Below are positions 12,401 to 28,320 of a DNA stretch of 64,000 nt, piece by piece. This DNA is from Isoetes taiwanensis (lineage: Eukaryota > Streptophyta > Lycopodiopsida > Isoetales > Isoetaceae). Below the pieces are notes generated by a model. That model made no database searches. It saw nothing but the letters and a program-made list of their open reading frames with translations, and was not told the DNA's origin. The stretch covers positions 27,681,754-27,745,753 of the forward strand of contig JAJEKV010000006.1 in assembly GCA_021234155.1 (NCBI GenBank), written 5' to 3'. Both the position numbers and the translations under genes were made by a program. Within the stretch, counting starts at the first letter, position 1. Every line of letters starts with the position of its first letter.

Positions 12401-12771
12401 TCAAACATGTGATTGAGAATAAAGATTAGTTGCGGTCTTTGCTCAATGTTGTCCAAATGGCAATCTTGGTGCTCCATGCACCACTCTAAAACTCCCTTGG
12501 CTCTGGGGCAATAATCTGACTATCTTTGTGTGATTAAAAGTGCTTAAGTTACGCACCATCCATGACCTGACTTGGCAATAGCTCTGTATTTTCAAATAGC
12601 TTCATCAACATTCCATCTAGCTCAAAAATCAAAAAGCTTTTATCGACTTTTATCCTTTTTGGTACATGGGGACTTGGGTGCCAAAAAACTTCACGCGTTA
12701 CTTTTCCTCGTTCGACAATTAAAAAGCCCTTTTATTTCTGGAAGAAAATGCTTTCAAATAAACAAACATAA

Positions 12772-13880
12772 TCACTTCATACAAAAAAAAAAAAGAATTA
12801 CCAGGTGAAACAGTTCTTGATTGTGATCGATGAAGATGTCTCTTTCTTTGTCTTCACAAGCTGGACTACATGATGAAATTGGAAGACTCAGATGGGTTTC
12901 AATGGCCTTATTATCCTCTGCTACCATCAAACTTTGGTTGAGACAAAGTAGCCTTCCCATTGTCAGCGATTTCCCTTTGTGCGTTTCTTTCAAAGATGAA
13001 GTGAAGCGGTGTCCTCCTCTTTCCCCTTAGGATCTTTTTTAACTTCAAACGTACAAAAATTGATAATATGTAAATAACAAATATTTTCCCTCTGTAAGCA
13101 TGTATTACTGAAAATCAGCCAGTAGTCTTTGGCTCTATTCTCTTCATGAAAAAATTAATTCTTTATTTTCATTTACCTTCAACTTCTGATAAATGCTTAT
13201 CTTTGATGAGTGGCCTTGAATAACTAGATCATACATAATAAAAACTGTATCGCCGATGGCCTTGAATATCTAGATCATACATAAAATTAAAACTAGCAAA
13301 TCAAAGAACGAGATCTTGGAATCTAGGAACCAACAATCGTCTAGGATGACTGCTTACCGTCATTGTTGTGATTTATTGGATCTTCGAAACATCATTGATC
13401 CTTCACATCCTTGGTGGGTTGTTAAAGCTACTTTGCTCATGCAGGCACAAAGCTTACATAACTCTTTGATGAAATAAGTAAAGGATCTTTGGAGTGGAGC
13501 CAATACCTTTTTGGTGGTAATTTTGTTCAACTATATCAGGCCGACAATCCATTAACAACATACTATGAAGATGAAAAAAAAATAAACCGTATGGACCAAC
13601 CGATTCGAATGTATATGTATTAATCTTGGTCCCATGATGCTTCTTTAAACCAAGAAAAACAACCAATTGTATGGGCATGCTATGTCCACAACCCATTATA
13701 GCAACACATCATTTGCCACTACGAAAAACTATGTTAGATAATCTACCATTTAAAAATTATAAAGATGGAAGATGCTGACGAAATCTTCGAAACGTGACAT
13801 GATATGCATGCACTCACAATTATGGTAGAAGCATCTCAGTATTGAGTGATCTTTCACAAAATGGGCATATGTTTCCTTCA
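12772..13880 (-). pseudogene. Gene 3: RING-H2-like protein, copy 1 (broken)
   Basis: Minus-strand counterpart of 32,568-33,710. The C-terminal exon frame survives in part (VAEDNKAIETHLSLPISS, near 12,910). An internal frame with LFFLGLKKHHGTKI-like sequence is at about 13,650. The RING-bearing region near 13,800-13,870 is disrupted by indels. It lies convergent to gene 1, with the last exon about 0.4 kb after the end of gene 1. See the copy 2 entry for the domain reading. Confidence 0.6.
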
Positions 13881-14509
13881 AATTGATGCTTGAATATTCA
13901 TTACCGCTAGCACCAAGAACAATTTTGTGACAAAAGGGACTTAACTAAAATAATGGGCACATAATTTGGCCGGTAAACCTCGTGAAGCGAGGGGCCTCAA
14001 AGTTGTTCAAGCACTCCCGGCTCGCATCTCCAAATTTGGGATTTGGGTAAAACATTTGTGTTAATTCGGTACGTCCCCACATCCCCGTCCACCACTTTTT
14101 GTTGGTATGAAAGTATCAATTATGGCTTCATTTCGGTGCCGGTATTTAAGAATAAGAGTCCCAATTTGTGGGAGATTCTAATTTCAAAAACTAAAATTCA
14201 AATTAAATTCTAATTCTTTGGCCCCTTCTGTTCTTTGCCTACATCCGTCGTTCTTTGGCTCCCTCCTGCTTTGCAAACTCCAATCCATTGTGGATATGGA
14301 TGTGTCGATGAGATAATCATAATAAGCGGCATTTGGAGACGGGAGAAAAGCAGAAAGAGCAAAGGAGACAAAAATGTTGAAGAAAGGCGCGGAAGAAAGA
14401 AGAAGAAGAAAAAGTGGGCTTGCGAGTGCGTGAAGGATCGGTTCATCAAGAAGTGCAGCGATGGCGTCGTATTGTCATAATTTTGCTGCGTCTTTCATAA
14501 GCGGAACCC

Positions 14510-14990
14510 GAAAAGAATGAAGGTCGCCGCGAAGAAAGAAATTTTGCTTAGTTTTGAGGATAAAACACGTGAAAAATTCATAGGTGAAAATTAAAGGTTG
14601 AAGCCGAAACATCGTTCCTGAAACCTCTGCGGGACTCATGCGGTGTCAAACTCTCTATAGCAATGACTACCTAGCAGCCAGAATGCATTTGCCGCTTACA
14701 ATGTCGTACCGCGCCGTTCTGGTCTGGCTCGTGACCAAAATCGACTGAGATCTTGGAAAGGTATTGAAGTGTTGCAAAACACACACCAAAGCGAAGAAAA
14801 GGGGAAGAGATGATTACAATGGTGAGGCTGGGTTTTCTTTACAGAGAGGCTAAAAGATTGATAAATTTCGGATGAACATAGAAAAGAATTCAAAATTTTG
14901 GTTGAGAACACCCGAGTGTCTCACACAACACAAAGGATGTTAGAACTAGAAAATTGGAGAAAATGTAAAGAGACATGCCTTGCCTCACGG
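14510..14990 (+). pseudogene. Gene 2 exon 1, copy 1 (broken)
   Basis: Matches 34,350-34,870, the first coding exon of gene 2. Pieces of the conserved DNA-binding-like region near 14,800-14,930 can be matched base by base to copy 2, but the frame breaks several times. A GGTATTTAAGAATA stretch near 14,141 matches the promoter-like site upstream of gene 2 in copy 2. Confidence 0.6.
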
Positions 14991-16474
14991 GAGGAATCCT
15001 GGGTTAGTTCTTTAAACTATTCATGTTTCTTTAGTTGTAGTTGTGAGTGTAGAATTGGGCTGTAGTGGACATTATGTTAATACAGTGATTGCTTGGAGCA
15101 ATACTGTATGCATGAATTGTGGTGACTCTAGTCTGAAATGCAATATTTATGTTTGGGAATATTGTAGAACATGGCCAATTAGTACTCCTTTCTTGGGTGT
15201 GTGTACCCAGTCCCAAAAATATTGAGAATGATACTAACTGATCTACGAGGAATACAAAATTTTGTTGAATAAAGAAGACAAATTTTTGTGATTCAAGCTT
15301 TCCTTTCCTATTGGAAAGTATGATATATTAAAAGGATCTTGCAAAATTTGGCTTTTACAAAAATTTGGCTTTCCATTGAAAGCTCACATGCGAAAACTAA
15401 ATTTACATGCATGGTTCCTAAAGCTTAGCAATCTTGGTATATTAAATGGCTGGTGCATCCAAAATTATTGTTTTACGCTTTCATATCTAAGCACCTGCGA
15501 TCCATCAATTCGCAGGATGGGGATTTGGTGCTTCACATCCCACGGTGGTAAGTCTACGCCATTCTGCCCGGTAAAACCAGCTGACTGCGGAAGTCCGGGC
15601 CGGACAGTAATGAAGAGAACAAATATACGGTTGCCTTACGTGACGTAACACTAAAGCTCATGGACTGCGTCTAGAGCGGCTCCTCTTCTATCCAAATCGA
15701 CTCCAACATAATGCTTCCATTGAAGGCTATCCGATGCATTTGTATGCCTTTTAGGGGTGGGATTGAAACACTGATATCAGCAAAGAGGTGGATTTAGAAG
15801 CATAATCCACACTTGAGAGGAGTTGATCACGAGCCTGACTTTAACATGTCTTAGATAGCACTCCTGCTCACTACAATAGTAGTGATTTACGACATCCCTC
15901 CTACCATGTTGAATGGAACTTGTTCGAATTGAAAGCCTTGAATTACTACTAGAGAATGGCGCCAAAAATCAAAGCGTGAGGAGCAGTTTAGGACCGGATC
16001 AGCTTTTAAATGATTAGAAAGAGGAATGTAGTTATTGTCGGGGTGTCACCAATTTGAAGTGTTTATGAGGCTTGATTCTAGGCAGATTTTTTATGTCGAC
16101 GAAATAGGATAAAAGTGATGTGATGTAGTCTTAGTGGTGTCATTGATGATTGTGGTGTGGGTGGTGCGGTGTGGTGTGGTGTGGTGTGGTGTGGGTTGGT
16201 GTGTCCATGTTGTCATGTGGGTGTAACCATGTTATGTATGATATATTGGATTCAGTACATTTTATTCCCTCCCCCTCTGCCCCTACACCCCATCTATCCC
16301 ACCACCATAGACTACTTCCACTCCCTTCCATTCCTTCCACCATTCCATTCCTCCATCCTTTCCTTCCTCCATTCAGTCAGTCATTCGGTTGCTCATTAGA
16401 ACAGATCATGATGAGTGTGGGGCATGGTACAAATTACGCGGTTTAGTGTGTTATACATCTAACTTTGAGTTTAG
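14991..16474 (+). other. Presumed intron of gene 2, copy 1
   Basis: No gene is seen. It contains a GTGTG tract at 16,146-16,205 and a C/T-rich stretch at 16,262-16,395. In copy 2 the latter position is filled by a pure CAC microsatellite of over 500 bp. The remainder aligns with 34,870-36,811. Confidence 0.6.
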
Positions 16475-16760
16475 TGTTCCTTTCATACCAGATGCTATTG
16501 TTCAAGGAAGTTTTAAGATACTTATCCGAGAGAAGTGGGGTCGTCTTGACTTTGAGAAACTTTAAAACCACAGTTTGTTGTGAAATTAGGGCTTCAATGG
16601 TTGTTCTTCCTTCGACGGTGAGGATGCAAATGTAGTGGATGAACTCAATGTAAATTGAGCAAACATAGAAATTGCACTGCACTGCGATGTTTAGCAAATC
16701 ATGAACTTGGTCAATGCTTCAGAGCACACTGACGCATTACGGTGAAGGACGAATGCGGAA
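16475..16760 (+). pseudogene. Gene 2 exon 2, copy 1 (broken)
   Basis: Matches the 36,812-37,096 exon of copy 2, including the acceptor-proximal ATGCTATTGTTCAAG. Indels destroy the Cys-rich frame. Confidence 0.6.
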
Positions 16761-17100
16761 TGAATCTCCAGAATTAATTTTCCAAAATCGGATACCCAGG
16801 AATATAACCGTGATGGCTTCCCGTTTATGATGGCATTTATCACTGCAACATAATTGAAATAGGGAAGACCGCAGGAAAAATACAAAAAATAAATCATGCA
16901 TGTGCTCGTTACTTGCGATACGGTGCATTGAGTTGACTATCCAAATTTACGTTTTAGATCTCCACACCATCGGCCGGTAAGATTGACTTGGAGTATCCGT
17001 CGGTGAATTCGGTACAACCGGGAGGTATCCTCACGGTCTCATAATGATCCGGCGTGGATCAGCCTTTGGATATCGCCCGGTCTCAAATTGCAATTACGCA
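16740..17100 (-). pseudogene. Gene 4 last two exons, copy 1 (truncated)
   Basis: Matches the in-phase exon pair at 37,042-37,455. The duplication stops at about 17,325, so the RING-like and coiled-coil exons of gene 4 are absent here. This copy could not make a full product even if its frame were intact. Confidence 0.55.
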
Positions 17101-17711
17101 AAACCTAGAAAATTGTGGGCTTTGGCGGCAACATCGGTAACATTAACGTTAGCACTTGTTTCGTGAATCTACCCTATTGTTGCGACAACTTGATATCCAG
17201 AAAGCTTAGTGGTTGACAGCCATTCAAAGTCCCGCGCAGGGCTTTTTCTCTTTCCGATCGTTACGAACATGTATATATCTAAAGTGCCCTAAAATGGCGG
17301 TGATCTCATCCCGAGGGGCACGATATAACAATAACCTTAGCTACAAGGCTTTTTCTAAAATACTACAAACCACGGAAAGAAATGCCATTATATCCCATAA
17401 TGCCTTGTTTAAGGAGCCGCTAAGACCACCCTTTGGAGCACATGTTCATGCAATGTGATCCGCTTTGAAGAAGAGTTAAACAACACACGCAATTCAAAAT
17501 CATCTACTGTACTAAACTATTAATTGCTGCAGGTTGGCTAGTTTGAAAGGTGATTTGCTTCAAAATGCATTCCAACTCTTTATAGTTGCATTCATTATGT
17601 TTTATGGCCCTCCCTTTCACTACGCCATGCTTTTGGGAGCCGAGGAAAATGCTGGAAGAAGAAGAAGGGTCGAAGCCTGCCATAGCCACGCCAAGGAAGG
17701 AATGGGGCCGG

Positions 17712-17845
17712 ATGATCCAGAGTTTACGCAAGCTAAACGGGGCTTGAACAAGCCACAAAGATATGCTAGGCATATGCCAAAGATATCACCGATATGCCCA
17801 CATACCCACATAACCAGGGTTTGCCCCTCAGAGGGCAATTAGGTT
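17712..17845 (+). repeat. Dispersed repeat X, spacer copy
   Basis: Third copy of the repeat at 3,592-3,716 and 23,326-23,460. It shares the CATATG-rich palindrome and the GGGTTTGCCCCT arm, but the surrounding sequence is different. This supports independent mobility or an older local duplication. Confidence 0.65.
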
Positions 17846-17854
17846 GGGCACAAG

Positions 17855-17892
17855 AGGGTGGGGGGGGGGTGGGGAGGGGGAGGAGGAGGAGG
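17855..17892 (+). other. G-rich run, potential G-quadruplex
   Basis: Starts with one uninterrupted run of about ten G, followed by several runs of three or more G, ending in GGA repeats. The spacing fits the usual G3+N1-7 quadruplex pattern. A long homopolymer is also a typical place for sequencing error. Confidence 0.55.
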
Positions 17893-18726
17893 CATCCCTT
17901 AGGACATATGTATTGACACACCACTCTAACAAGGTGTTTAGTCCTTTTCTCCAAACCATTGCATCAAGTTTTCAAGACAATGATGAAAACTCAAGATGAA
18001 TAGGGTATGATGAATAGGGCATGCATTTGTGCCCTATTCATGAGAGGACTATTTGCAATTTCATCAAAACATATATAATTCTCCTAGAAAGATGTCTTTG
18101 GAATATTCGCTTGTTATGCTTATTCTCGAGAACCATTATTGAAGTTTCAGAAGTTTCGAGGAAAAATAGACATTAAAAAAAAAATCCAAGAAATAGGGAG
18201 AAAAAGGCCTTCGAAAGAAAAAAATTGTTGCCCCGATGTGCCCGAAAAAAAAGTTTTGGCTGGATCCACCGCAATAGCAGCCCCAAAGTGGCATGGATCC
18301 CCTTCCGGGTGGCAACGCTTTGGCAAGCAAAGGGCAAACCGCTTCCTCCGAATTGTGAATACATGCTAAAATGATTTGGCAGATTGATAAAGAATATGGC
18401 CTTAACTTGGCCGCTATGCAATGCATTCGTGGCTTCGAAGTCAAGGCTATGCCATCCAAATGGTGGTTGGGTCACGGTAATGGATCAACAGAGCTTACAT
18501 AACCGGGTTTACATGCTTAGATGTGGCTTCGAGGACTGTAGCATTGAGAGGAATATTAGGTCTTGGGCTGTATGATGAAGTTATATTTTCATCGAAAAGC
18601 GCCACTATGTTTAAATTTATCAACTGGGGAGAACCATGCATCTATTGCCTCTCAGATTTGTAAGTCCGCGGCATATCTTTGAGGGCCGGGCGGAAAGCAA
18701 AGGTCGAGAGTGGGAAGCATGGGGCT

Positions 18727-18870
18727 GGTCATGTGCCAGATGATCTTGCAAGTGGCTTGGTCAAAGTTGCATCAATTTATGATGCCATGAATGAAAGAGA
18801 GCAGGCCTTAAGCCTGCTTCGGAAGGTACTTGATATTCTCAAAGTTGAGACTGGAGAACAGAGTTCGGAA
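18727..18870 (+). pseudogene. Kinesin-light-chain-related TPR fragment
   Basis: About 48 codons read as one tetratricopeptide-type helix pair: LVKVASIYDAMNEREQALSL then KVLDIL. This wording is typical of plant kinesin-light-chain-related (KLCR) proteins, which are TPR scaffolds at the microtubule-plasma membrane interface. Only one repeat unit is present, with no start codon of its own and no flanking TPR units. It is therefore an isolated exon or captured gene fragment. It lies in the spacer between the duplicated blocks. Confidence 0.55.
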
Positions 18871-20464
18871 AAGTCGACCTGATGACGGTTTTACAGGCTG
18901 CTTTGGCTTTTTGCATGCCATTCTCGCGGGCACCAAATTGTAAGCCACTTTGAGTTTATGCAACTACATGATGTAATATGAGTTCATGCACATCGCCTTC
19001 ATTTTGATCATACTTTTACTTGAAGACAACATATGGACTTATTTCTTGGCAGAGCATTACCCAAATAAGTTTCCATGCTATTCTTCCTAAGCCACTCTTC
19101 AACGATGTTGGATCCAGTCACAACAACAGAGGCTTGGTTGCAATCGACTTGAAAGCATGGTTGACTACAAAGAGGTAATTATTTTCGGCTAAAATATATA
19201 GTTGCAGGACATGTACGTTAACATTATTGATGTATCCATATAAGGTTGTTGAACTAGTGGTAGAGAACACTCGGTAAATACAACTTTCCTTGCGCCTATG
19301 GCTTTTATCGTGGGTAGAATATTGGCAAGTTTCCACTTTGTCTAGTTAGAAGGTATCAAACCGCTATTATATAGACTTAAAAAATGTGGTCTTGGAGAAT
19401 CATTGAATGTCAGATGATGACTACAAATGAAAGAACAACCTTTCTAGGAAGATTATTTGGTGTCTCTTGCACATTGTTAGTTGTTCCATTATGTAATTTA
19501 AAAATCTTTTTGAAAATAGGCAGGTAAGAAATGCCATTGCCATTTATGGTGGCAAGTGATTTATGGATTGCCTCCATCTCACTTTCCCCTCACCTACATT
19601 GAATATTTTGCAATAATAAGACAAATGGACACACCTGTAGTGGATGTGATCAAACACTTATGCAGCTACTATTGGGCTTCCCTTAGACTAAAGAACTTAT
19701 TTAGTCATCCCTCTATAACATGTAATTAAGGATGCAATTTTGGTTGGGCTTCAGTGGTATCTAAATAGTTCAATTCAAAAATTACATGAGTTATGTAAGA
19801 AAATTACATGAGTTGCGTAGTTTCCAAATTAAGGGGAACTTGCTATGAAATTAAGGGGAACTTGCTATGAAAATGATTCAAAATCTCTTTGATAGCTTAA
19901 CCGCGATAAAGCCTACTAAGTTGTCTCATTGTTTTCTATTAATTAATTCTAGATATGTGAAAGTGTATTAGAATTTGGTGCAAGAAAAAGAAACTTGCCT
20001 TGATGAAGAGAAATGTTCATGGTGGGCCTTGGTCGCCACGATAAATTTCTTGTATGGCTAAGCATGATTGAAATTGCATTAATGAAAGGACTATTCGGAA
20101 TTCCATATGCTGTTTGTCTATTGTTCGTTAATAGGTTCCTACATGAGGTATTTTTTGCATGAGTTACTAACAATACAACAAAGCTTTCTGACGAGAATAA
20201 GACTGCCAAAAAACAGCATTATGGCAGAGTGGTAATTTTAACAGATCTCTTTAAAACTAACTAAACAGGAATGCATCATGTTAACTAAACAAAAATATCA
20301 TTTCATTATAGGCATTGCATGTTACATGTCAAAGCCCTGAGGGGGGTTGCAATAGCATGGCCAACTAAGAGTCAGACAAAGGAAGAAAATACAAAAGAAT
20401 GGCATGGGGAGGCATATAGCCACACCCACCGCAGGCCCAAAAATCTGGGCGTGAATTGGCAGCT

Positions 20465-20960
20465 GCATCAAGATGCAACAGGGATTGGAAGAATGTTATA
20501 CTCTCATCTATAACCAGCTCAGATCTAATGTGGGCCGCCCAGCTTGAGAGACGATCTCAAGTGACAATGCCACAAAGATCCGCAACTTCCACCGGAAGTT
20601 AGCAAAGTGTTGGCGTAATGCTAAATGTTATTGTTTTAGTGGTAACAGAGAAGAGGAGGAATGAGGCCTTGGGCTCTTGTGTGGGGATGGAGTTCCCCGA
20701 GGTTGCTTTCCCCTTCAAGTTGTGTTCTAAACCACCATCGGGTGCAAATACCCATTGTTGTTTATGAGAAACAAGGACCAACTGCATTTATAGAAGAAAG
20801 TTAAAAAACATGCATAGGAGAAAAGGCAGCCAATGAGGATCCATAATCATACCTTGCATGATCCGACAGCTCAAAGCCCTCGCATTCCGTGATAATTTTC
20901 CATTTTTCTCGGCCAAATTTTATACTCTTCCAAATATTGTGTGTTCTAACATGCTCATGA
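20465..20960 (-). pseudogene. Unassigned exon-like relic, copy 2
   Basis: Copy 2 counterpart of the minus-strand coding-like stretch at 741-1,240. Short in-frame pieces match, such as the KTITFS run near 20,630. Indels at CAG/CTG sites break it further. Family unknown. Confidence 0.3.
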
Positions 20961-21029
20961 TTATAAACACTAAAATTCTATTTCTCGCTTACCATTTGTT
21001 ACCCCCAAACCCACATCATCAATAATTGT

Positions 21030-23330
21030 ACATCTATTAAACCGAAAATGCTTTCTCGCAAGAAATCATCAAGATAGATGTTTGACATCAGAAATAGCCA
21101 CCAAGATAATAAGAAGAATCCAACAAGGCAATTTGATCAAAACAACGCTTCCCTAGGTCTCAGATTTCCATACATTTTACGTGCATTAAGCAAAGATGTC
21201 AATGCTGAGATCATTCTTAATAGCATCCCGTGAGTGAATGATTTACATCACTAAAGTAACCATCATGCCCTAAAAGGTCGGGCCATGCACGCAGAGTGCA
21301 AACCTGTGGGGATGACATGAAATTCTCCCATATACTTATAATGCCAACAACCTTCATCAACTAAACTCGCCCGACCGCATGCAATAAGAATACTTGTGAA
21401 TGTCACCTCATTTGGTTTAATAAACTTCTCCCCGCAAGATTTTTCCAAGAAAAAAAATGCCAAAAGACATTCACCATGTTGAGAATGGCCGTAAATCATT
21501 GCATTCCATGAAACTATATTGTGATTTGGCAACTCAAGGAAAATATTATATGCCTCATTTAAACTTCCACACTTTGCATACATATCAACAAGGGTGCAGC
21601 CCAAGACAACACCTAGCACAACTCCTGCATTTTAGTATCATCCGATGGACTAACTCGCCTTCTCAATTGCCCCAATGGAAGAGCAAGCTTTTAAAATGCT
21701 CGAAAATGTGAACTCATCCGCTTAGTGCCATCCTCTTGCATCTTTTCAAAACACTCTAAAGCTAAAACACTTTTCCCGTGTTGGGCATACCCAGAAATTC
21801 TTGCACCCCATGATATGGCATTTGGTTTTATGCCCGCCGCCCATCTCATTCAAACAATCTAGAGCTAGCACTCCCCCGGGCCGAGCATATCCTGAAATCA
21901 TCGTGATTCCATGTCACTAAGTCTCGCTTTTGGCAATGCGCCAAACACCTTATTTGCCTCCTCAAGACTCCCACATTTTGCATACATATCAACCAAGGTA
22001 TTTCCAACAAAGATCGACTAATGTCCAGATTCAGAATTTGGTTATGGATGAGCCTTCCGTGTTCTATTTCTCCCAAGCAAGCGCGATGCTTTCAAGGCAC
22101 CTAAAAATGTGACCTCATCTGGGCTTTACGCCTTCCTCTTGCATCGCTTCAAATGTGTGCAGGCCGTAGAGCCTTGCCCATTTTGGACATACCCTTCTAT
22201 CATTGTGTCCCATGACACCACATTCAATCGGGTAATTTATCAAAGGCTTTGCATGCCTCCACCAAACTTCCACATTTAGCATACATATCGACTAGAGTCA
22301 TCCTTAACGCAGATCCGTGGACATGTTATTCCCTATAACTGGCCCATGGATGAGCCTTTCGTTGTTGCTGATCCCCAATGGTCGCCAAGATGCTTTCAAA
22401 ACATTAAGAAATGTGACTCCATCAGGTTTTACACCTTCCAATTGCATTTTCATAAAATGTTCCACCGCCATAAAGCCATGACCATGCCGAGAAAATGCTC
22501 CAATTATTGCTCCCCACCTACAATCGCATTGGGCATTATTCCTTCCTCTTGCATCCTTTTCTAAACATTCCAGAGCCGTAAGACTCTCTCCATTTTGAAT
22601 ATATATCGTGAACCATTGCATTCCATGATACAACATTTGTTATGCGACATCTCAAATGCACTGTGCATGCTTCTCGACATACCCACATTTTGCATACATG
22701 TGTATCAAAATGCTACCAACTACAACATCGACAGAACTCACATTCCATGATCCGTTATGAACTTTCCTTCCCCAAAAGGTCCTTTATCATTGCGCATGCC
22801 TTAAGGACGTAAACACAAAATATATTTATCACTCTTCATACCTATAGCTTGCATTTTTCGAATAATTGAGGGCAACTTGGCCTTGCCCAAGTTTGGCATT
22901 TGCTAAAATAATGGCAGCCCATGTATGTGCACTAGGTATTGCAATCTTTTCAAATGCTTGATTTGTTTCTAACAAACTTCCATGATGAGCAAAAAGCCTA
23001 ATAATATGATCCCCAAAACAGAAATTGTTTCAAGACCATTGCGTAGATTGATCAAATGTACTACCGCCACATCCAAGTCCTTTGCTTGTTCAACTAAACG
23101 GAGAAGATCGTATGTATCGCTTTCTTGTTATAAGAATTTGGTGCTCCATAATTTCCACCGCTTCCAATGCATCATGCACCGATTTTTCTTGGCATAGTTT
23201 GCTAAGGTCTAAGCATTTATTCAACAAGGACATAAACCAAGCCGCCTAATAGTATCATAACGAAACATAAACCACATGATTTGCTAACCTGCTTTCGGCT
23301 TCCTTGATGCAAATTTATGGATAGTGCCCG
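21030..23330 (-). pseudogene. PLS-class PPR protein relic, copy 2
   Basis: Same gene as 1,286-3,600. Clear repeats include CTLVDMYAKCGSLNEAYNIF and IVSWNAMIYGHSQHGE (near 21,490-21,600) and KPNEVTFTSILIACGRA (near 21,390). Further upstream are the NERLIHGPVIGNN segment (near 22,340) and the RNDTYSLLRL-type N-terminal region. Reading frames switch several times. In places copy 2 is intact where copy 1 is broken, and the reverse, so a comparison of the two would recover a longer frame. The likely function of the parent gene is organellar RNA binding or editing. Confidence 0.8.
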
Positions 23331-23460
23331 GATGACCGAGTTTACAAAAAGCAGCGCTTTGGGAGCAGCCATCAAGATATGCTAGGCATATGCCAAGATA
23401 TACCGGATATGCCCACATACCCATTATAACGAGGGTTTGCCCCCTAGGGGCAAACCCAAA
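23326..23460 (+). repeat. Dispersed repeat X, copy 2
   Basis: Copy 2 version of the element at 3,592-3,716. It ends in a perfect hairpin with 11-bp arms (23,433-23,443 and 23,447-23,457, loop CTA). Confidence 0.7.
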
Positions 23461-23558
23461 AAATCAACCGAAGTTAATATAAGACCTTTCATTTTATGAA
23501 AACAAAGTAAGTAGAAATTATTTTCTTTTCCTTTATATATTGAATATATAGAGATACA

Positions 23559-24885
23559 AAACTTGATAACTGCTTTTGCAATAAATGAGAGGAACACTCG
23601 ACATATTCTAAACGAGGTGCACTTTGACTACCATAGTCGCTTGATCCGCCGATCCCACGCCGCATCGTATGTTGGAGCCTCCTAGTACCTCTCATTTCAC
23701 TTATAGTCATTTATGGTTGGGAGCACCTAAACGAGGTGCACCTTTGACTACCATAGTCATCGGATCACCGATCCTATGGCCAGATCGTATGTTGGAGCCT
23801 CCTAGTACCTCTTAATTTCATTTTATCGTGATCGATCCGAGACATCGATCGACATTCTAGAATGAAGCAGCATGCATGTCTTGTATGCATGCATGCGGCG
23901 CATGCCCTCTCCGGGTTAGGGTTTCGCTTATTTTAGGGCCGGGGTTCGGCATCAACGCCTTCATCGGGCGCTTCCTCTTCTCGCCAGCATCTTATTCTCT
24001 TTGAATTGTTTCCCGTGGGAGGGGCTTCTTCTTGCTTGGTTTGGCCCATTTTATGCCCTTTTGGCATGTCCTTTCTTCGGCCCGCCTTTAGCCTTTCATC
24101 CCTGACTTTCGCCCTCGATTCTAGTTTGATAAGGAAGTTCTCTCGGTATTCGCGGTTTTGTTGGTTTCATGCGAGCCCCATTCTAGAATCGCATCGATCC
24201 GGAGACATCGGATCTACATTCTAGAATTTAGCATGCATGTCTTGCATGCATGCATGCATGCGCCGCGATGCCCTCTCCGGTTAGGGTTTCGCCATTTTAG
24301 GCGCGGTTCGGCATCAACGCCTCATCGGCGCTTCCTCTTCTCAGCAGACCTTTATTCTCTTTGAACCCACCCTCCCCCTTCTTTGTTTATTGTATTGTGC
24401 ACAAATTTTTGTTCATCATGGTTTTTTCCACCACCGGGTGATGTTTTTTTCCACCCGCTGGGTGATGCTATCCTCCGTATGTTTGTGTTGTCTCGCTTTG
24501 TTGTGTTGGTGATGTGCGGTGTACAGTTGGCGAGCCGCATCTGCTTCGACTTCTCCATGCGGGGTTTTTGGGAGCGCATTTCTATGCCTTACGCTTGTCC
24601 AAGCTCCCTTGTCAACGCTTATCACTAGGATTTTTCCTCGAAAACCCGAAAGGGCGGGGTTTTTTAATCCCGGTGATAAGCTTTCGGCAGGTACATCAGC
24701 CACTCATCTATTAGCATTGTATTTTTTAGGGTCCAAATGATATAATTGGATTTTCCCTTTATTTTCGTGGGTAGTTCGCATGTGCGCGGCTACCCACTGT
24801 CCACCATTGTAGAAAATCTGCTGAGATGAATGAGAAGCCTATCTATCGGGCGGTTTGTTGGTTTCATGCGAGCCCCATTCTAGAA
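23559..24885 (+). repeat. Repeat Z and telobox block, copy 2
   Basis: Counterpart of 3,819-5,150. It contains the 122-bp direct repeat, two CATGCATG/telobox units (about 23,835-24,005 and 24,195-24,365) and a GTGATG-rich stretch at 24,400-24,520. No gene is supported. Confidence 0.6.
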
Positions 24886-24890
24886 TAGTA

Positions 24891-26445
<1,555 letters not shown>

Positions 26446-26657
26446 ATTCTGTCTATTAAAATGTAGTGCAACATGGTTATGCTTGAATAGATCATTTATG
26501 ATGTCAAAACTTGATAACTGCTTTTGCAATAAATGAGAGGAGCACCTCGACATATTCTAAACAAGGTGCACCTTGGACTACCATAGTCGCCGGATTCACG
26601 ATCTTACGGCCCAAATCGTATGTTGGAGCCTCCTAGTACCTCTTGTTTTGCTTATAG

Positions 26658-26759
26658 TCATTTATGGTTGGGGTCACCTATGATTTTAAAAGTATGAAAT
26701 ACGAGTTCGCCTAAGATTTTGATGGAGCATTGAGCTTCTATGTGGCTTTCCTGAGATTC
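26658..26759 (-). mobile_element. Truncated SINE 3' body, copy 2
   Basis: Headless SINE tail directly beside the full-length element, as at 6,921-7,029. Confidence 0.55.
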
Positions 26760-26767
26760 TATTATAG

Positions 26768-28320
<1,553 letters not shown>

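Larger units (their letters stand above)
1..17325 (+). repeat. Segmental duplication, copy 1
   Basis: This segment is repeated in the same orientation at 19,733-37,680. Order is conserved throughout: PPR relic, telobox block, nested SINE-bearing repeats, gene 1, gene 3, gene 2 and the 3' exons of gene 4. The left end lies at or beyond the window start. At the right end homology stops near 17,325, just after a degenerate version of the hairpin at 37,624-37,675. Most differences from copy 2 are one- to four-base indels or substitutions at CAG/CTG sites. Copy 2 is about 0.6 kb longer, mostly because of the CAC microsatellite at 36.1-36.6 kb. Confidence 0.95.
17326..19732. other. Spacer between the two large copies
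   Basis: 2.4 kb not shared by the two copies as a unit. It contains a third copy of repeat X (17,712-17,845), a G-run (17,855-17,892) and a kinesin-light-chain-related fragment (18,727-18,870). The rest, including 19,000-19,732, shows no convincing gene. Confidence 0.7.

Noticed and set aside
17620-17842. Overlapping 60-100 codon frames near the G-run
   Set aside because: They cross the dispersed repeat and the homopolymer, and none has protein-like conservation.
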